From NCBI GenBank assembly GCA_934546745.1, contig CAKTDV010000016.1:5708-69707 (forward strand): a stretch of 64,000 nt of DNA, written 5' to 3'. Both the position numbers and the translations under genes were made by a program. Of this stretch, positions 24,741-33,803 are shown in pieces (position 1 is the stretch's first letter; each line of letters opens with the position of its first letter). The notes beneath the pieces were generated by a model. That model was not told where the DNA came from, ran no database searches, and was given only the letters and a program-made list of their open reading frames with translations. The DNA is from an uncultured Desulfovibrio sp. Its GTDB lineage: Bacteria; Desulfobacterota; Desulfovibrionia; Desulfovibrionales; Desulfovibrionaceae.

Positions 24741-26201
24741 TTACACCTCCTTGGCGGGCTGCCCGAGGAAATATTCCTGCAACATCCCGGAAACAAACAT
24801 CCATTGCAGCTTGGCCAGCTCCACTTCCTTTTCGGCTTCTATCAGAGCCACCTGGGCATTGATCATGGCTTCGTGGGCGCTGGTTACGGCAGGCAGGGGT
24901 GTCAGCCCCTCGTTGAAGGCAATCCCGGCTTCCTTGAAGCGCATTTCCGCCGTCTCGAACTGTACCTTGATCAGGCGCACGTTGGTTTCGGCAAGGGAGA
25001 GCTTCTGTTCCGCCTGCAGCCATTGGTTGGAATAGTCGGTACGGGCGTTGGCCTGCTTGTGAAAGGCCTGCGCCTTCTTCATGCGGGCCGTCTGCACGCC
25101 TCTGTAGCGGCGTCCCCAGTCAATGAGGGGAAAGTCAAAATACAGATGCAGGAACGTATCCCTCTCCCCGTTGGCGGGCTGGTACTGCCCGGCGGGAGGA
25201 TTGTGATTCATCTGCAGGGTCATGTTGGGCACATATTCAGCCCAGGCGACCATGATATTGTAATCGGCCAGCTTGATCTGTCCCCGCAGGAGGTACTGAT
25301 CCTCCGTCAGGCTCCAGCGGTCCTCCCAGTTGAGACGGTGGCCGTCAAACTGCCGGATCAGGGGGCGCACGCTGCCGGAATCCACGGCCAGACGCTGACG
25401 GGGATCGACGCCCGCCAGAATCTTGAGCTGCGTCAGGAGCATGGTTTCCTGCATCCTGCCCTTTTCCAGCGCCAGTTCGGCCTCCTTCAGCTGTTGTTCG
25501 GCCACGTTGCGCTGCACCCCCTGGCGGCCGTCCACGGTCTCCACCTGCTGCCAGTATTCCAGCGAGGTCCTGCTCTGATCCGGCAGGGCCCGCATGACGT
25601 TGTTGATGCGCCGCCGGGCGTCAAGCTCCGTATAGGCGGACGCAATCTTGTAAATGGCCTGCCCCACGGCCTTGCGGTGCGATGCCAGCGCCAGATTTGT
25701 CATCAGATCCTGTGCCGAATGCTCAAAATAGGTGCGGAGCGGATTGGGAAACGACGTGTAGAAACCGACCTCATAGCTCGTCTGCCCATAGCGCTTGGGC
25801 TTGTCAGGCTCATTGGTGTTATAGCGCGTCAGATTGTTGGAGACGGTGATGGTCATGCGCGGTTCCGGCAGGTACTTCCATGCCGCGTCAGTACGCGCCA
25901 GCCGCCGTATTTCCAGTTCCACGGCGCTGTTCACCAGCAGAGGCGACTGCTGTATGGTCAGAAAGACGCAATCCTCAAAGCGGAACGTCTTGGAGGGGTC
26001 ATAAAGATTGGGAATGGCCGCCTCCAGCTTCTCCTTCTGCGATACCGGCACGCCGGGAGCCTCGTCCAGCCAGTGCTTCGCGGGCAACTGGGGGGAATCC
26101 ATCCCCGCCTTGGTGGACGCGCACCCCGCACCGCCCAGCAGGGCACAGGCAAGCGCCGCCGCCGCAACGCGCATCAGGCGTTTTTTCTCTCTTGTCTTCA
26201 T
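24741..26201 (-). CDS. TolC-like outer-membrane efflux lipoprotein
   Basis: The 486-residue protein begins with a lipoprotein signal (lipobox LLGGAGC, Cys near residue 27). Its two tandem TolC-type helical repeats are visible as long heptad stretches (LNSAVELEIRRLARTDAAWKYLPEPRM-like, then AEQQLKEAELALEKGRMQ, and later EAMINAQVALIEAEKEVELAK). YVPNMTLQ and DFPLIDWGRR match outer-membrane efflux proteins. It should form a trimeric channel anchored by its lipid. It is 77 bp downstream of the PKS-like gene and tightly coupled to the adaptor. Confidence 0.88.
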   Translation of the reverse strand: MKTREKKRLMRVAAAALACALLGGAGCASTKAGMDSPQLPAKHWLDEAPGVPVSQKEKLEAAIPNLYDPSKTFRFEDCVFLTIQQSPLLVNSAVELEIRRLARTDAAWKYLPEPRMTITVSNNLTRYNTNEPDKPKRYGQTSYEVGFYTSFPNPLRTYFEHSAQDLMTNLALASHRKAVGQAIYKIASAYTELDARRRINNVMRALPDQSRTSLEYWQQVETVDGRQGVQRNVAEQQLKEAELALEKGRMQETMLLTQLKILAGVDPRQRLAVDSGSVRPLIRQFDGHRLNWEDRWSLTEDQYLLRGQIKLADYNIMVAWAEYVPNMTLQMNHNPPAGQYQPANGERDTFLHLYFDFPLIDWGRRYRGVQTARMKKAQAFHKQANARTDYSNQWLQAEQKLSLAETNVRLIKVQFETAEMRFKEAGIAFNEGLTPLPAVTSAHEAMINAQVALIEAEKEVELAKLQWMFVSGMLQEYFLGQPAKEV

Positions 26202-26278
26202 AGTCTCCCCTTTCCCGTCCAGCGCCTTGTACGCCGGAACATAATCCCTTTTCCGCAGGGCTCCGAAAAGGCGAATGG

Positions 26279-29200
26279 TCAGTCCGTCACGGCGTCAAAC
26301 TGAAGATGATTGACCGTCGCCAGGATACCGCCTCCGGCATCAATCGCCTGCGCATCGTACCGCACAAGACGTTCATCCATCCAGCAGCGGCGTACGCGCA
26401 ACGTCACGGGGCCGTGCGCCGCCGAAGGAAGGGCAAAGCGCAGAAAACCCACGGCGCTGATCCGCCACAGGCCGCGAGGGGTCTCGATGTCGCCAGGGAG
26501 CGGTTCCGCATTCCCGCGCCGCCCTCCGGAAGGAAGCAGCCCCAGAGACACTGCCGCGGCCTGTGCCATCGCCTCAAACATGACGGCACGACCGGTATAT
26601 CCCACACCGCCGGAAACCGCCAGCGCCGAAGCCGCTTCGCTCATGCGTGCGTCAAAGACACTCTCATCCACGGCGGCGAAGGAATCCAGCAGCCGCCAGT
26701 CGCCGCCATAGCCGCGCCGTTGGTAAAAGGCGTCTGGCAGGGCGCCGTCGTTTCCCGCGGCCGTCTCCGCCGCCCACAGGGGCGGCAGGGTACCGGCCCC
26801 TGCACCCATGAGCAGAACGGCCCGCGCCACGGGAGAGCTCTGATCGCGCCGCCGTCCGTTGGCGGAAATGTCCCATACGGACAGCGACGCGGGGCAGACA
26901 CGCGCCATGGCCCCGTCGTGCCGCAACCACTGTCCGGCGCGCACATCGACACGCGCTTCGCGCGTGACGCCGGGCGGGAGCGACGGCGGCGGCGCAAAAC
27001 GGACATCTGAGAGCCCTATGGGCGAAAGCCAGGGCAGAAAAAGCGATCCGGCCTCCAGCAACGCCTGCAGGGCGCGGCCCAGAGGCAGCCACGGGATTCC
27101 GTCCCCGGCGTCGCCGTGCCGCGACAGCGCCGGATCCGCAAAGCGGGAAAAATGGCAGTGGCCGCGCAACCCGGACGCACGGTCTGTTTCCCCGTCTCCG
27201 GCCTGACAGAATACCAGAGGGAATCGCTCCGACCGATCGACCGCAAAGGGTGGGGGCGGCGATGCGGGAGACGCCACGGAAGGCCGCGCCCAGCAGATGC
27301 GTTCCCGCGCGCCGCAGGTCAGTTCACGGGCGAGCAGATCGCCAAGTTCCCTGGGAGCGGGCGGCGTGCCGCCGTCCCAGAGGCGCAGCAAACGGAAAGG
27401 CACGCCGCTCCTCCCGGCCTGCGCGGCAAGACAGCGCTCCACCGGGGCGTCGTCCGCCGCGTCGCCCCGGGACAGCGCGTGACGCAGCAGGCAGACATAA
27501 TGCGGCGCGGGCGAAAGCAGCGTCTCCAGACCTGGCAGATCCGCCATATCCGCCCGCGACGCCATGATGAGAAGGCCCTCTGGCGCGCCCGCAGCCCCGA
27601 CAAGCCGCCGCGCCGCCACGGCGTCCGCCAGCGCGACCGCGGCGTCTTCCGATACCAGTACGTCCGCCGCCCCCAGACACCGCAGCGACGGCGCGGCCTC
27701 CGCAAGAAAGGGCGGCAGCACCAGACGGGGCCGCAGCGGCGCCAGGCCCGCCACGGCGTCAAGGGCGTGCGCCGTACCCGCCCCGTCGGGGCAACCGGCC
27801 GACAGCAGCATCAGCGTCTGACCGGGACGCATGTCCAGCCCCGTGCCGCAGGGATCAACGGACAGCGCGGCCGCTTCTTCCAGAAGATGTTCGGGCGCGT
27901 AGCGCAACAGCGGCTCGCGTGCCTGCCTCCCGGCGGACACCCCCCCGCCGCTGGGAGCCGTCCCGCCCGCGGGCGGCAATCCCGCCAGAACCCGCGACAG
28001 ATCGCCCACCGTCGCCACATGCATGAGGGCGTCGAAATCGACGTTCCGCCCAAGACGCTCCTCCGCCCGCTGGATGAGCAGCGGGAAACGGCTGGAGCGC
28101 AGGGCAAGATCGTAACGCAAATCCATATCCGGACGCAGGGAAGCCACAGGACGCCCGCTGGCTTCGGCCAGCAGCTCCAGCACAATCCCGCCGTGCGGCC
28201 CCAAATCGGACGCGCCGGACACACCCGGCGCGGCAGGCGCGGTGGGTACAGCCGGCGACGAGGCCTGTTCCCCGTCTCCGTCCCCACGCGCGGCGGCGGC
28301 ACGGCAAAGGGCGGCGCGCGGCAGATGCCCCAGCGCATACAGGCGGGCGCACGCCTGCCGCATGCTTTCCAGCTCATGGCCCTTGCGCGCCGCGGGGATG
28401 CACACGGCGCGCGGATCGCAGTCCTGCGTCAGGCCGCACAGGGTGTCCTGCGGCCCCAGCTCCAGAAAATGGGTCACGCCGTCACGCGAGCGCATCCGCT
28501 CCACGCATTCCGACCAGCGCACGGAATTTTCATCAAGATCGGCGATGTACTCACAGATACGCGGCTGCTCCCCGGGATAGAATCCCGTGGTGATGCAGCT
28601 CAGCAGTGGCAGACGGGGGGGCCGCATTTCCAGCGCGTTGAGACGGCGCAGGGAAAGATCACGCAAGATCCGCATACTGGGATGATGAAATGCCATCGTC
28701 ACATTGAGCAGTATGGCGGGAATGCGGCGCTTGCGCAGGCTTTTCCGGGCCTCGAGCAGCATGTCGCGCGGACCGCTGACAATGAACTGGCGCGGCGTAT
28801 TGTAATTGGAGACGTAAAGCGAAGGCCACTGGGCGCGGGCCTCCTCGATGACATCGACCCCGGCATGCACGGCCATCATGCCCGTCTCCCGCGTGGCGCG
28901 GGCTTCCAGCTCGGCCATGTGGGTGGCGCGCGTATCAAGAATGTACCAGGCCACTTCCGGCGCGTAGACGCCCGCGAAACACAGGGCCATGAGCTCCCCA
29001 AGGCTGTGCCCGCACATCAGGGAGGGTTGCAGGCCCAGCGAGGCAAAAACGCTCCACTGGGCATACTCCAGCAGAAAAAGATAGGGCTGCTGCCAGCGCG
29101 TCAGGCCGATCTTTTCCACGTCGCTCTCATCCATCAGCGAAAGCACGTCCCAGTCGGCCACAGCGGCGATGCGATCCATGGCGGCACGCGCGGCGGGAAA

Positions 29201-29806
29201 GGCATCATACAGTTCCCGTCCCATGCCCGGCCAGACACTGCCCTGACCGCAGCACATGACCGCCAGGCGGGATACCTGGGACGCGGGAGCCAGCCAGACG
29301 CCGCGTCCGGCAAGCTCTTCCAGCGCCTCGGGGGACGGCGCGCGTCCCAGCGGTGGCAGATGCTGCCGCCAGAGGGGATCCGTAGCGCCCAGACGCCAGA
29401 TTTCCCCCACATGGGGCACATCGGCATAGCGCACGCCGTCAAGGCAGATTTCCTCCGCCCCGTCCCCGCCCTCAGGCGCGCGCGAACGCAGCAGCCAGCA
29501 GCGGGGCGGCGTCGTTCCTCCGTCCAGAAGGAGGGCGCATTCCCCGGACAGACGCGCCGCGTGCCCGGCCACGGCGGCCCAGTCGCGCGGCACGGACAAA
29601 GGCATGCCAAGACCGGCGCGCGTCACGGCGTCCCGCCAGTCCTCCGGCGAGCCTTCGCACAGCCAGACGGCCGGCCGGCCGCCGGGCATATGCCTCTGGG
29701 CGGCGGCCAGTCCCGCCGCCACAACGGCATCGGGGGCGTCGCCGTCCAGCGGCGCAGGATCGGCCACGAAGGAGGAAGAAAACAGAGGATCGCGAATTTC
29801 CCGCAT
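26279..29806 (-). CDS. KS-less polyketide-synthase-like protein: AT-ACP-degenerate region-DH
   Basis: This 1175-residue protein lacks a ketosynthase. Residues 1 to about 180 are unassigned. An acyltransferase spans about 180-500, with CCGQGSVWPGMG, active Ser268 in CGHSLGE and His374 in MAFHHPSM. An ACP follows (about 540-615), with the phosphopantetheine Ser at 571 or 572 in LALRSSRF; the usual preceding Asp is Arg. Residues 640-870 look like a worn Rossmann/KR region. The C-terminus (about 870-1170) resembles a double-hotdog dehydratase: His897 in SRHGDAGDG, a DAFYQRRGYGGDWRLL segment, and Glu1078 in FEAMAQ where Asp is usual. It heads the minus-strand export operon and is divergent from an alpha-oxoamine synthase. 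Confidence 0.75.
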   Translation of the reverse strand: MREIRDPLFSSSFVADPAPLDGDAPDAVVAAGLAAAQRHMPGGRPAVWLCEGSPEDWRDAVTRAGLGMPLSVPRDWAAVAGHAARLSGECALLLDGGTTPPRCWLLRSRAPEGGDGAEEICLDGVRYADVPHVGEIWRLGATDPLWRQHLPPLGRAPSPEALEELAGRGVWLAPASQVSRLAVMCCGQGSVWPGMGRELYDAFPAARAAMDRIAAVADWDVLSLMDESDVEKIGLTRWQQPYLFLLEYAQWSVFASLGLQPSLMCGHSLGELMALCFAGVYAPEVAWYILDTRATHMAELEARATRETGMMAVHAGVDVIEEARAQWPSLYVSNYNTPRQFIVSGPRDMLLEARKSLRKRRIPAILLNVTMAFHHPSMRILRDLSLRRLNALEMRPPRLPLLSCITTGFYPGEQPRICEYIADLDENSVRWSECVERMRSRDGVTHFLELGPQDTLCGLTQDCDPRAVCIPAARKGHELESMRQACARLYALGHLPRAALCRAAAARGDGDGEQASSPAVPTAPAAPGVSGASDLGPHGGIVLELLAEASGRPVASLRPDMDLRYDLALRSSRFPLLIQRAEERLGRNVDFDALMHVATVGDLSRVLAGLPPAGGTAPSGGGVSAGRQAREPLLRYAPEHLLEEAAALSVDPCGTGLDMRPGQTLMLLSAGCPDGAGTAHALDAVAGLAPLRPRLVLPPFLAEAAPSLRCLGAADVLVSEDAAVALADAVAARRLVGAAGAPEGLLIMASRADMADLPGLETLLSPAPHYVCLLRHALSRGDAADDAPVERCLAAQAGRSGVPFRLLRLWDGGTPPAPRELGDLLARELTCGARERICWARPSVASPASPPPPFAVDRSERFPLVFCQAGDGETDRASGLRGHCHFSRFADPALSRHGDAGDGIPWLPLGRALQALLEAGSLFLPWLSPIGLSDVRFAPPPSLPPGVTREARVDVRAGQWLRHDGAMARVCPASLSVWDISANGRRRDQSSPVARAVLLMGAGAGTLPPLWAAETAAGNDGALPDAFYQRRGYGGDWRLLDSFAAVDESVFDARMSEAASALAVSGGVGYTGRAVMFEAMAQAAAVSLGLLPSGGRRGNAEPLPGDIETPRGLWRISAVGFLRFALPSAAHGPVTLRVRRCWMDERLVRYDAQAIDAGGGILATVNHLQFDAVTD

Positions 29807-29906
29807 GCTGTCCTGTCCCTAGCGAAGCGCGTCGTGCGCCCCGGGCAAGAAAATACAAAAAAAGGATGCCGGAAGACATCCCCCCAAAAACTGGCAAAGG
29901 CTGTCT

Positions 29907-29935
29907 ATTCTACCCAAGCGCTTTTCTCTTGTCCA
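29907..29935 (-). promoter_or_regulatory. Sigma-70-like promoter for the PKS-like/export operon
   Basis: On the minus strand TGGACA (29935-29930) and TAGAAT (29912-29907) are 17 bp apart, each one base from consensus. The leader to the ATG at 29806 is about 100 nt. Confidence 0.55.
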
Positions 29936-29962
29936 GCGTGGAGCGGCATGCCGGAGGCACGC

Positions 29963-29991
29963 TTGCCATAGCCAACGGCCTCTGCTATCTT
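29963..29991 (+). promoter_or_regulatory. Possible promoter for the oxoamine-synthase/glycosyltransferase operon
   Basis: TTGCCA (29963-29968) and TATCTT (29986-29991) have a 17-bp spacer, about 100 bp upstream of the ATG at 30090. It matches less well than the divergent promoter 30 bp away. The two are back to back, so one regulator could affect both operons. Confidence 0.4.
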
Positions 29992-30089
29992 TACTTGTTA
30001 CAAAAACATGACGTTCCCGCCGCCCGGCATCCTGCGGCTGCCGGTGCGTGGGCGCGTCGTGTTTTTCCATCATCTTTCGCGAGGTTGGC

Positions 30090-31406
30090 ATGAAGAAAAA
30101 CCCTTCCGGACAGGCCGCGATGAACGCGGCGGCTGCGGAGCATGTGGCCGCCGGACAAGGCGCGCGGGGCTTCCTCCGCATGCGCTCCAAACTGTCGTTT
30201 GAACGGCTTGTGGAAATGGGCGCGAAAATGGGCATGGAAAACCCGCTTTTTTTGTGCCACGACGGCGCGGCCAAGGCTACGACCCGGATCAACGGCAAGG
30301 AATACGTCAATTTCTCCACGTACGACTATCTTGATCTCAATACGCACCCAGAGATCACCGCAGCCGTGAACGACGCCGCCCTGCGCTACGGGACCTCCGC
30401 CGGAGCCAGCCGCCTTGTCGGCGGCGAGCGGCCGCCACACCGCATTCTGGAACGCGCCATCGCCGATTTTTACGACGTGGAAGACGCCATCGTGTATGTC
30501 AGCGGACACGCCACCAACGTCTCCACCCTCGGATTTCTGTTCGGTACGCGCGACGCCATTTTCTACGACGGGCTGGCGCACAACTCCCTCATGCAGGGGG
30601 CGCGGCTCTCCGGCGCGGAACGCTACTCCTATGCCCACAACGACTGCGACGCCCTTGAGAAAATGCTGTGCGAGCACCGCGCCCGTCATCGCCGGGCCAT
30701 TATCGTCACCGAGGGCCTGTTCAGCATGGACGGCAATATCCCCGATCTGCCCCGGCTGATCCGCCTCAAAAAGGAATTCGACTGCATGCTCATGGTGGAC
30801 GAGGCCCATTCCATCGGCGTCCTCGGCGCCACCGGACGCGGCGTGCGCGAATATTTCGGCGTCAATCCCGACGATGTGGACATGTGGATGAGCACCCTGA
30901 GCAAAACGCTCTGCGGCTGCGGGGGCTTCATTGCCGGCCGCCACGATCTTGTGGAGTTCCTCAAATACGGATCGCCGGGTTTTGTCTTCAGCGTCGGCAT
31001 GCCGCCCATCGTGGCCGCCGCCTGCTCCAAGGCGCTCGAACTCCTGCTGCGTGAACCTGAACGCGTCCAAAAAATCCAGCGTATCAGCCAGTTCTTCCTC
31101 CAGTATGCCCAGAGCAGGGGGCTGGACACCGGCGCGGCCCAGGGGTACGCCATCGTCCCGGTCATGGTGGGCGATTCCATGGTCGCGGGCTTTCTGGCCA
31201 ACGCCCTTTTCCGGCGCGGCATCTACGTCATGCCCATCACCTTCCCCGCCGTCAAGGAAGGGCAGGCGCGTCTGCGCTTTTTCCTCTCGGCGTCCCACAC
31301 CGAAGATCATATCCGCCGCGCCCTGGACGCTGTTGTCGAGGAAATTCCCCATGCCCAGAAAATCGTGGACGACTACCGCGGCAGCCATCAGGACGACGTG
31401 GAATAA
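30090..31406 (+). CDS. Alpha-oxoamine synthase (AONS / serine palmitoyltransferase-like), PLP enzyme
   Basis: The family condenses an amino acid with an acyl-CoA or acyl-ACP, losing CO2 and giving an alpha-aminoketone. The 438-residue protein has NFSTYDYLDLNTHPEI, YGTSAGASRLVGGERP, the His in YDGLAHNSLMQGA, MVDEAHSIGVLG (PLP Asp and His) and Lys272 in STLSKTLCGCGG. An N-terminal extension of about 60 residues precedes the core. ATG 30090 follows GAGG and begins MKKNPSGQ; the frame is open 14 codons upstream without coding character. No biotin or sphingolipid genes are nearby. The divergent AT-ACP protein is a natural acyl donor (inference). Confidence 0.85.
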   Translation: MKKNPSGQAAMNAAAAEHVAAGQGARGFLRMRSKLSFERLVEMGAKMGMENPLFLCHDGAAKATTRINGKEYVNFSTYDYLDLNTHPEITAAVNDAALRYGTSAGASRLVGGERPPHRILERAIADFYDVEDAIVYVSGHATNVSTLGFLFGTRDAIFYDGLAHNSLMQGARLSGAERYSYAHNDCDALEKMLCEHRARHRRAIIVTEGLFSMDGNIPDLPRLIRLKKEFDCMLMVDEAHSIGVLGATGRGVREYFGVNPDDVDMWMSTLSKTLCGCGGFIAGRHDLVEFLKYGSPGFVFSVGMPPIVAAACSKALELLLREPERVQKIQRISQFFLQYAQSRGLDTGAAQGYAIVPVMVGDSMVAGFLANALFRRGIYVMPITFPAVKEGQARLRFFLSASHTEDHIRRALDAVVEEIPHAQKIVDDYRGSHQDDVE

Positions 31407-31513
31407 CGGACGCATCTCCCGTCATGTTCCCGGCCGGACCGGGAGCATGACCCCCTTTCCGGAGGCCGCCCCGCCTTTTCCGTGGACATGCTTTCATCCC
31501 AAAGGAACAGCCG

Positions 31514-32818
31514 ATGCCCGACAGCGACGCCCGGCCGTCTTCGCCCTTCTCCCCCTCTCCGGATGCGTCTCCGCCGCTTACCGGCTATGTGCTGCTCTGG
31601 TTTCCCGTCGCCTCGGAAACCTTTGTCTTTCATGAGGTGCGCCGCCTTGCGGAAATGGGGCTGCCCGTGCGTGTCTACACCATGTACGCCTCCCGTCTTG
31701 CGGGATACAGCGACACCATGCGCGCAACGCGTCTGCCCATACGGCATTTCGGCATCCGTGCGGCGGGCCGCGCGTTCGGGGCTTTTCTGCGCGCGCTCTT
31801 CTCCCGGACACGGCTGACCCTCCGTATCGCGCGCGATGCCCTTTGCCACCCCATGCGCACCTGGGAAACGCGGCTGGAAGCCCTTATCTGTTTCCTCTAC
31901 GGATTTTTGCTGGCCGAGGAGGCCCGGCGCGACGGCGTGGAGCTGCTGCACGCCGCATGGGGCAACGGCCCGGCCACGGCCGCATGGGTGGCGTCCCGCC
32001 TGACGGGCATCCCCTTTTCCTTTACAGGCCGCGCCAGCGACATCTATCCCCAGGACGGCACTCTCTCCCTCAAAGCCCGCGACGCCCTGTTTATCCGTAC
32101 CAACAACAAGGCCAATGAAGCCTACCTGCGTGACTTCTGTCCGCCCGGCCAGCGGGACAAGGTCCGTACCGTCTACAACGGGCTGACCCTCGGACACCAC
32201 GCTCCCAGCCTTCTCCCCTTCCTACCGGTATACCGGCTGCTGTCCATCGGGCGCTTCGTCCCCAAAAAGGGTTTTTCCGATTTGCTCACGGCCCTGGCGC
32301 GCCTCCGGCGGGAGCGTGTGCCCGTGCGCCTGACGCTGGTGGGTGACGGACGCCTGCGCATGGCGCTGAAACGCCAGTGCCGCCGTCTCGGCATCACGGA
32401 TATGGTGGACATGCCCGGCTTCCTGCCACACGACAGGGTCGAAGCGCTCATGCGCAGCCACGACGTTTTTCTCATGCCCAGCGTCAAGACAGCCAGCGGC
32501 GATCGGGACGGTATCCCCAACGTCATCATAGAGGCGCTGTCCTGTCGTATGCCCGTCGTCGCTACCGGCGTCTGCGGCATCGGCGAGGTCATCCGCGATG
32601 GGGAAACCGGTCTGCTTGTGCCCCAGCGCGATGCCCGCGCGCTGGCCAACGCCGTGCGCCGCCTGCTGGAAGATCGGGATGCGGCCCTGCGCATGGCCGA
32701 ACGGGGGCACGCTCTGGTACTGCGTATGTTCGACAGCGACGCCAATACACGGCAACTCCTGCACCTCTACCGCGACAGTTGCGCCCATGCCCGCAGGGAG
32801 TCTTCCCGGAATGCCTGA
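31514..32818 (+). CDS. GT4-family glycosyltransferase
   Basis: The 434-residue protein is a GT-B fold glycosyltransferase of the GT4 type, which moves a sugar from a nucleotide donor to a lipid or saccharide acceptor at the cytosolic membrane face. The N-domain begins near LLWFPVASETFVFHEVRRLA; the C-domain has LLSIGRFVPKKGFSDLLTAL, TLVGDGRLR and DGIPNVIIEALSCRMPVVAT (the EX7E-like donor site). A 30-residue Ser/Pro-rich leader precedes the fold. It overlaps the deacetylase gene by 8 nt. FVFHEV-type N-termini occur in exosortase-linked polysaccharide loci. Confidence 0.87.
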   Translation: MPDSDARPSSPFSPSPDASPPLTGYVLLWFPVASETFVFHEVRRLAEMGLPVRVYTMYASRLAGYSDTMRATRLPIRHFGIRAAGRAFGAFLRALFSRTRLTLRIARDALCHPMRTWETRLEALICFLYGFLLAEEARRDGVELLHAAWGNGPATAAWVASRLTGIPFSFTGRASDIYPQDGTLSLKARDALFIRTNNKANEAYLRDFCPPGQRDKVRTVYNGLTLGHHAPSLLPFLPVYRLLSIGRFVPKKGFSDLLTALARLRRERVPVRLTLVGDGRLRMALKRQCRRLGITDMVDMPGFLPHDRVEALMRSHDVFLMPSVKTASGDRDGIPNVIIEALSCRMPVVATGVCGIGEVIRDGETGLLVPQRDARALANAVRRLLEDRDAALRMAERGHALVLRMFDSDANTRQLLHLYRDSCAHARRESSRNA

Positions 32819-33803
32819 ACCCCTGTTTATCGCCATCAGCCTCGACGTGGAAGAGGAAGGCCTCTTTGGCGGCCGCTATGACTGCCGCCATCCGTCCGTC
32901 CGCAATACGGCCTGTCTGCGACGCCTGCTCCCCCTTATGGAACGCGGTGTGCGGCCGACGCTCTTCTGCGCCCACAGCGTCCTTGCCGGTGAGGCATCGC
33001 GGGAACATCTTGCCCTCATGCGGGATGCCGGCGCGGAAATCGGCGCGCACCTGCACCACTGGAACACGCCGCCGCTACCCGACGGCACACCGGACAGCCT
33101 GCCTAGCGTCCCCGCCTCGACCCTCTCCCCCGCCCTGCTGGCGGACAAGCTGCACACGCTGCTGACGGCCGCCCGCGATCTGTCCTCCGATCCCGTGGTC
33201 AGTTTTCGCATGGGCCGCTGGGACGCCCACCCCCAGCTCTGGCCGCTGCTGGCCCGCGAGGGGATACGGATCGACGCCTCCGTGCGTCCCCTGCACGGCA
33301 AACGCCTCGCCGCCAACGGCCTTGCCCTGAGCCCAGATCACTTCAATGCCCCTTTCCAGCCCTATACCATTGTCACGCCCTGGGGATCGCTGTTGGAAGT
33401 TCCCCTTTCCGCCGTACCGCTGCTGCCCGGACTGCCGGCCCTGATCCGTTCCCTGCCCAGCCCGCTGCGCCGCCGCGCCCAGGCGCATTTTCACCGGTGG
33501 GGCGCGCTGGCCCTGTTGCCGGTGGAGCACCCGCTGCCGCTCATGCGTCTCGTGACGCGCGCCCTGCTCCCGCACGGCGCGCGCCTCCTCTCCCTGACCT
33601 GGCACTCTTCGGAAATGATGCCCGGCGGCGCTCCCCATATCCCCGACGAAGCCGCCGCGCGCCGCCTGCTTGACAAAATCTCCCGCTGGCTGGACTGGCT
33701 GGAATCCCGCTACGCCGTCACCTACCTCCCCATGCGCGACATTGCCGCCCACTGCCCGCCCCAGCCAGCGCCCCCTTTCGCAGGAGACTGGACATGGCAC
33801 TGA
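32811..33803 (+). CDS. Polysaccharide deacetylase-like (CE4/NodB-type) protein
   Basis: The 330-residue protein starts MPEPLFIAISLDVEEEG, where the Asp is the catalytic base position of CE4 enzymes. The metal-site HxH-like segment is EIGAHLHHWNTPP, and the C-terminal LTWHSSEMMPGG supplies another conserved His. It would deacetylate an N-acetyl-sugar in a growing saccharide. ATG 32811 was chosen because homologous sequence starts there and the preceding gene ends at 32818; the frame is open further back only as a shadow of the glycosyltransferase. The next gene overlaps by 10 nt, so translation is coupled. Confidence 0.82.
   Translation: MPEPLFIAISLDVEEEGLFGGRYDCRHPSVRNTACLRRLLPLMERGVRPTLFCAHSVLAGEASREHLALMRDAGAEIGAHLHHWNTPPLPDGTPDSLPSVPASTLSPALLADKLHTLLTAARDLSSDPVVSFRMGRWDAHPQLWPLLAREGIRIDASVRPLHGKRLAANGLALSPDHFNAPFQPYTIVTPWGSLLEVPLSAVPLLPGLPALIRSLPSPLRRRAQAHFHRWGALALLPVEHPLPLMRLVTRALLPHGARLLSLTWHSSEMMPGGAPHIPDEAAARRLLDKISRWLDWLESRYAVTYLPMRDIAAHCPPQPAPPFAGDWTWH

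Noticed and set aside
27116..29971. Plus-strand open frame of 951 codons opposite the PKS-like gene
   Set aside because: The minus strand has AT, ACP and DH motifs in this region, while the plus translation is Arg/Gly/His-rich without motifs.
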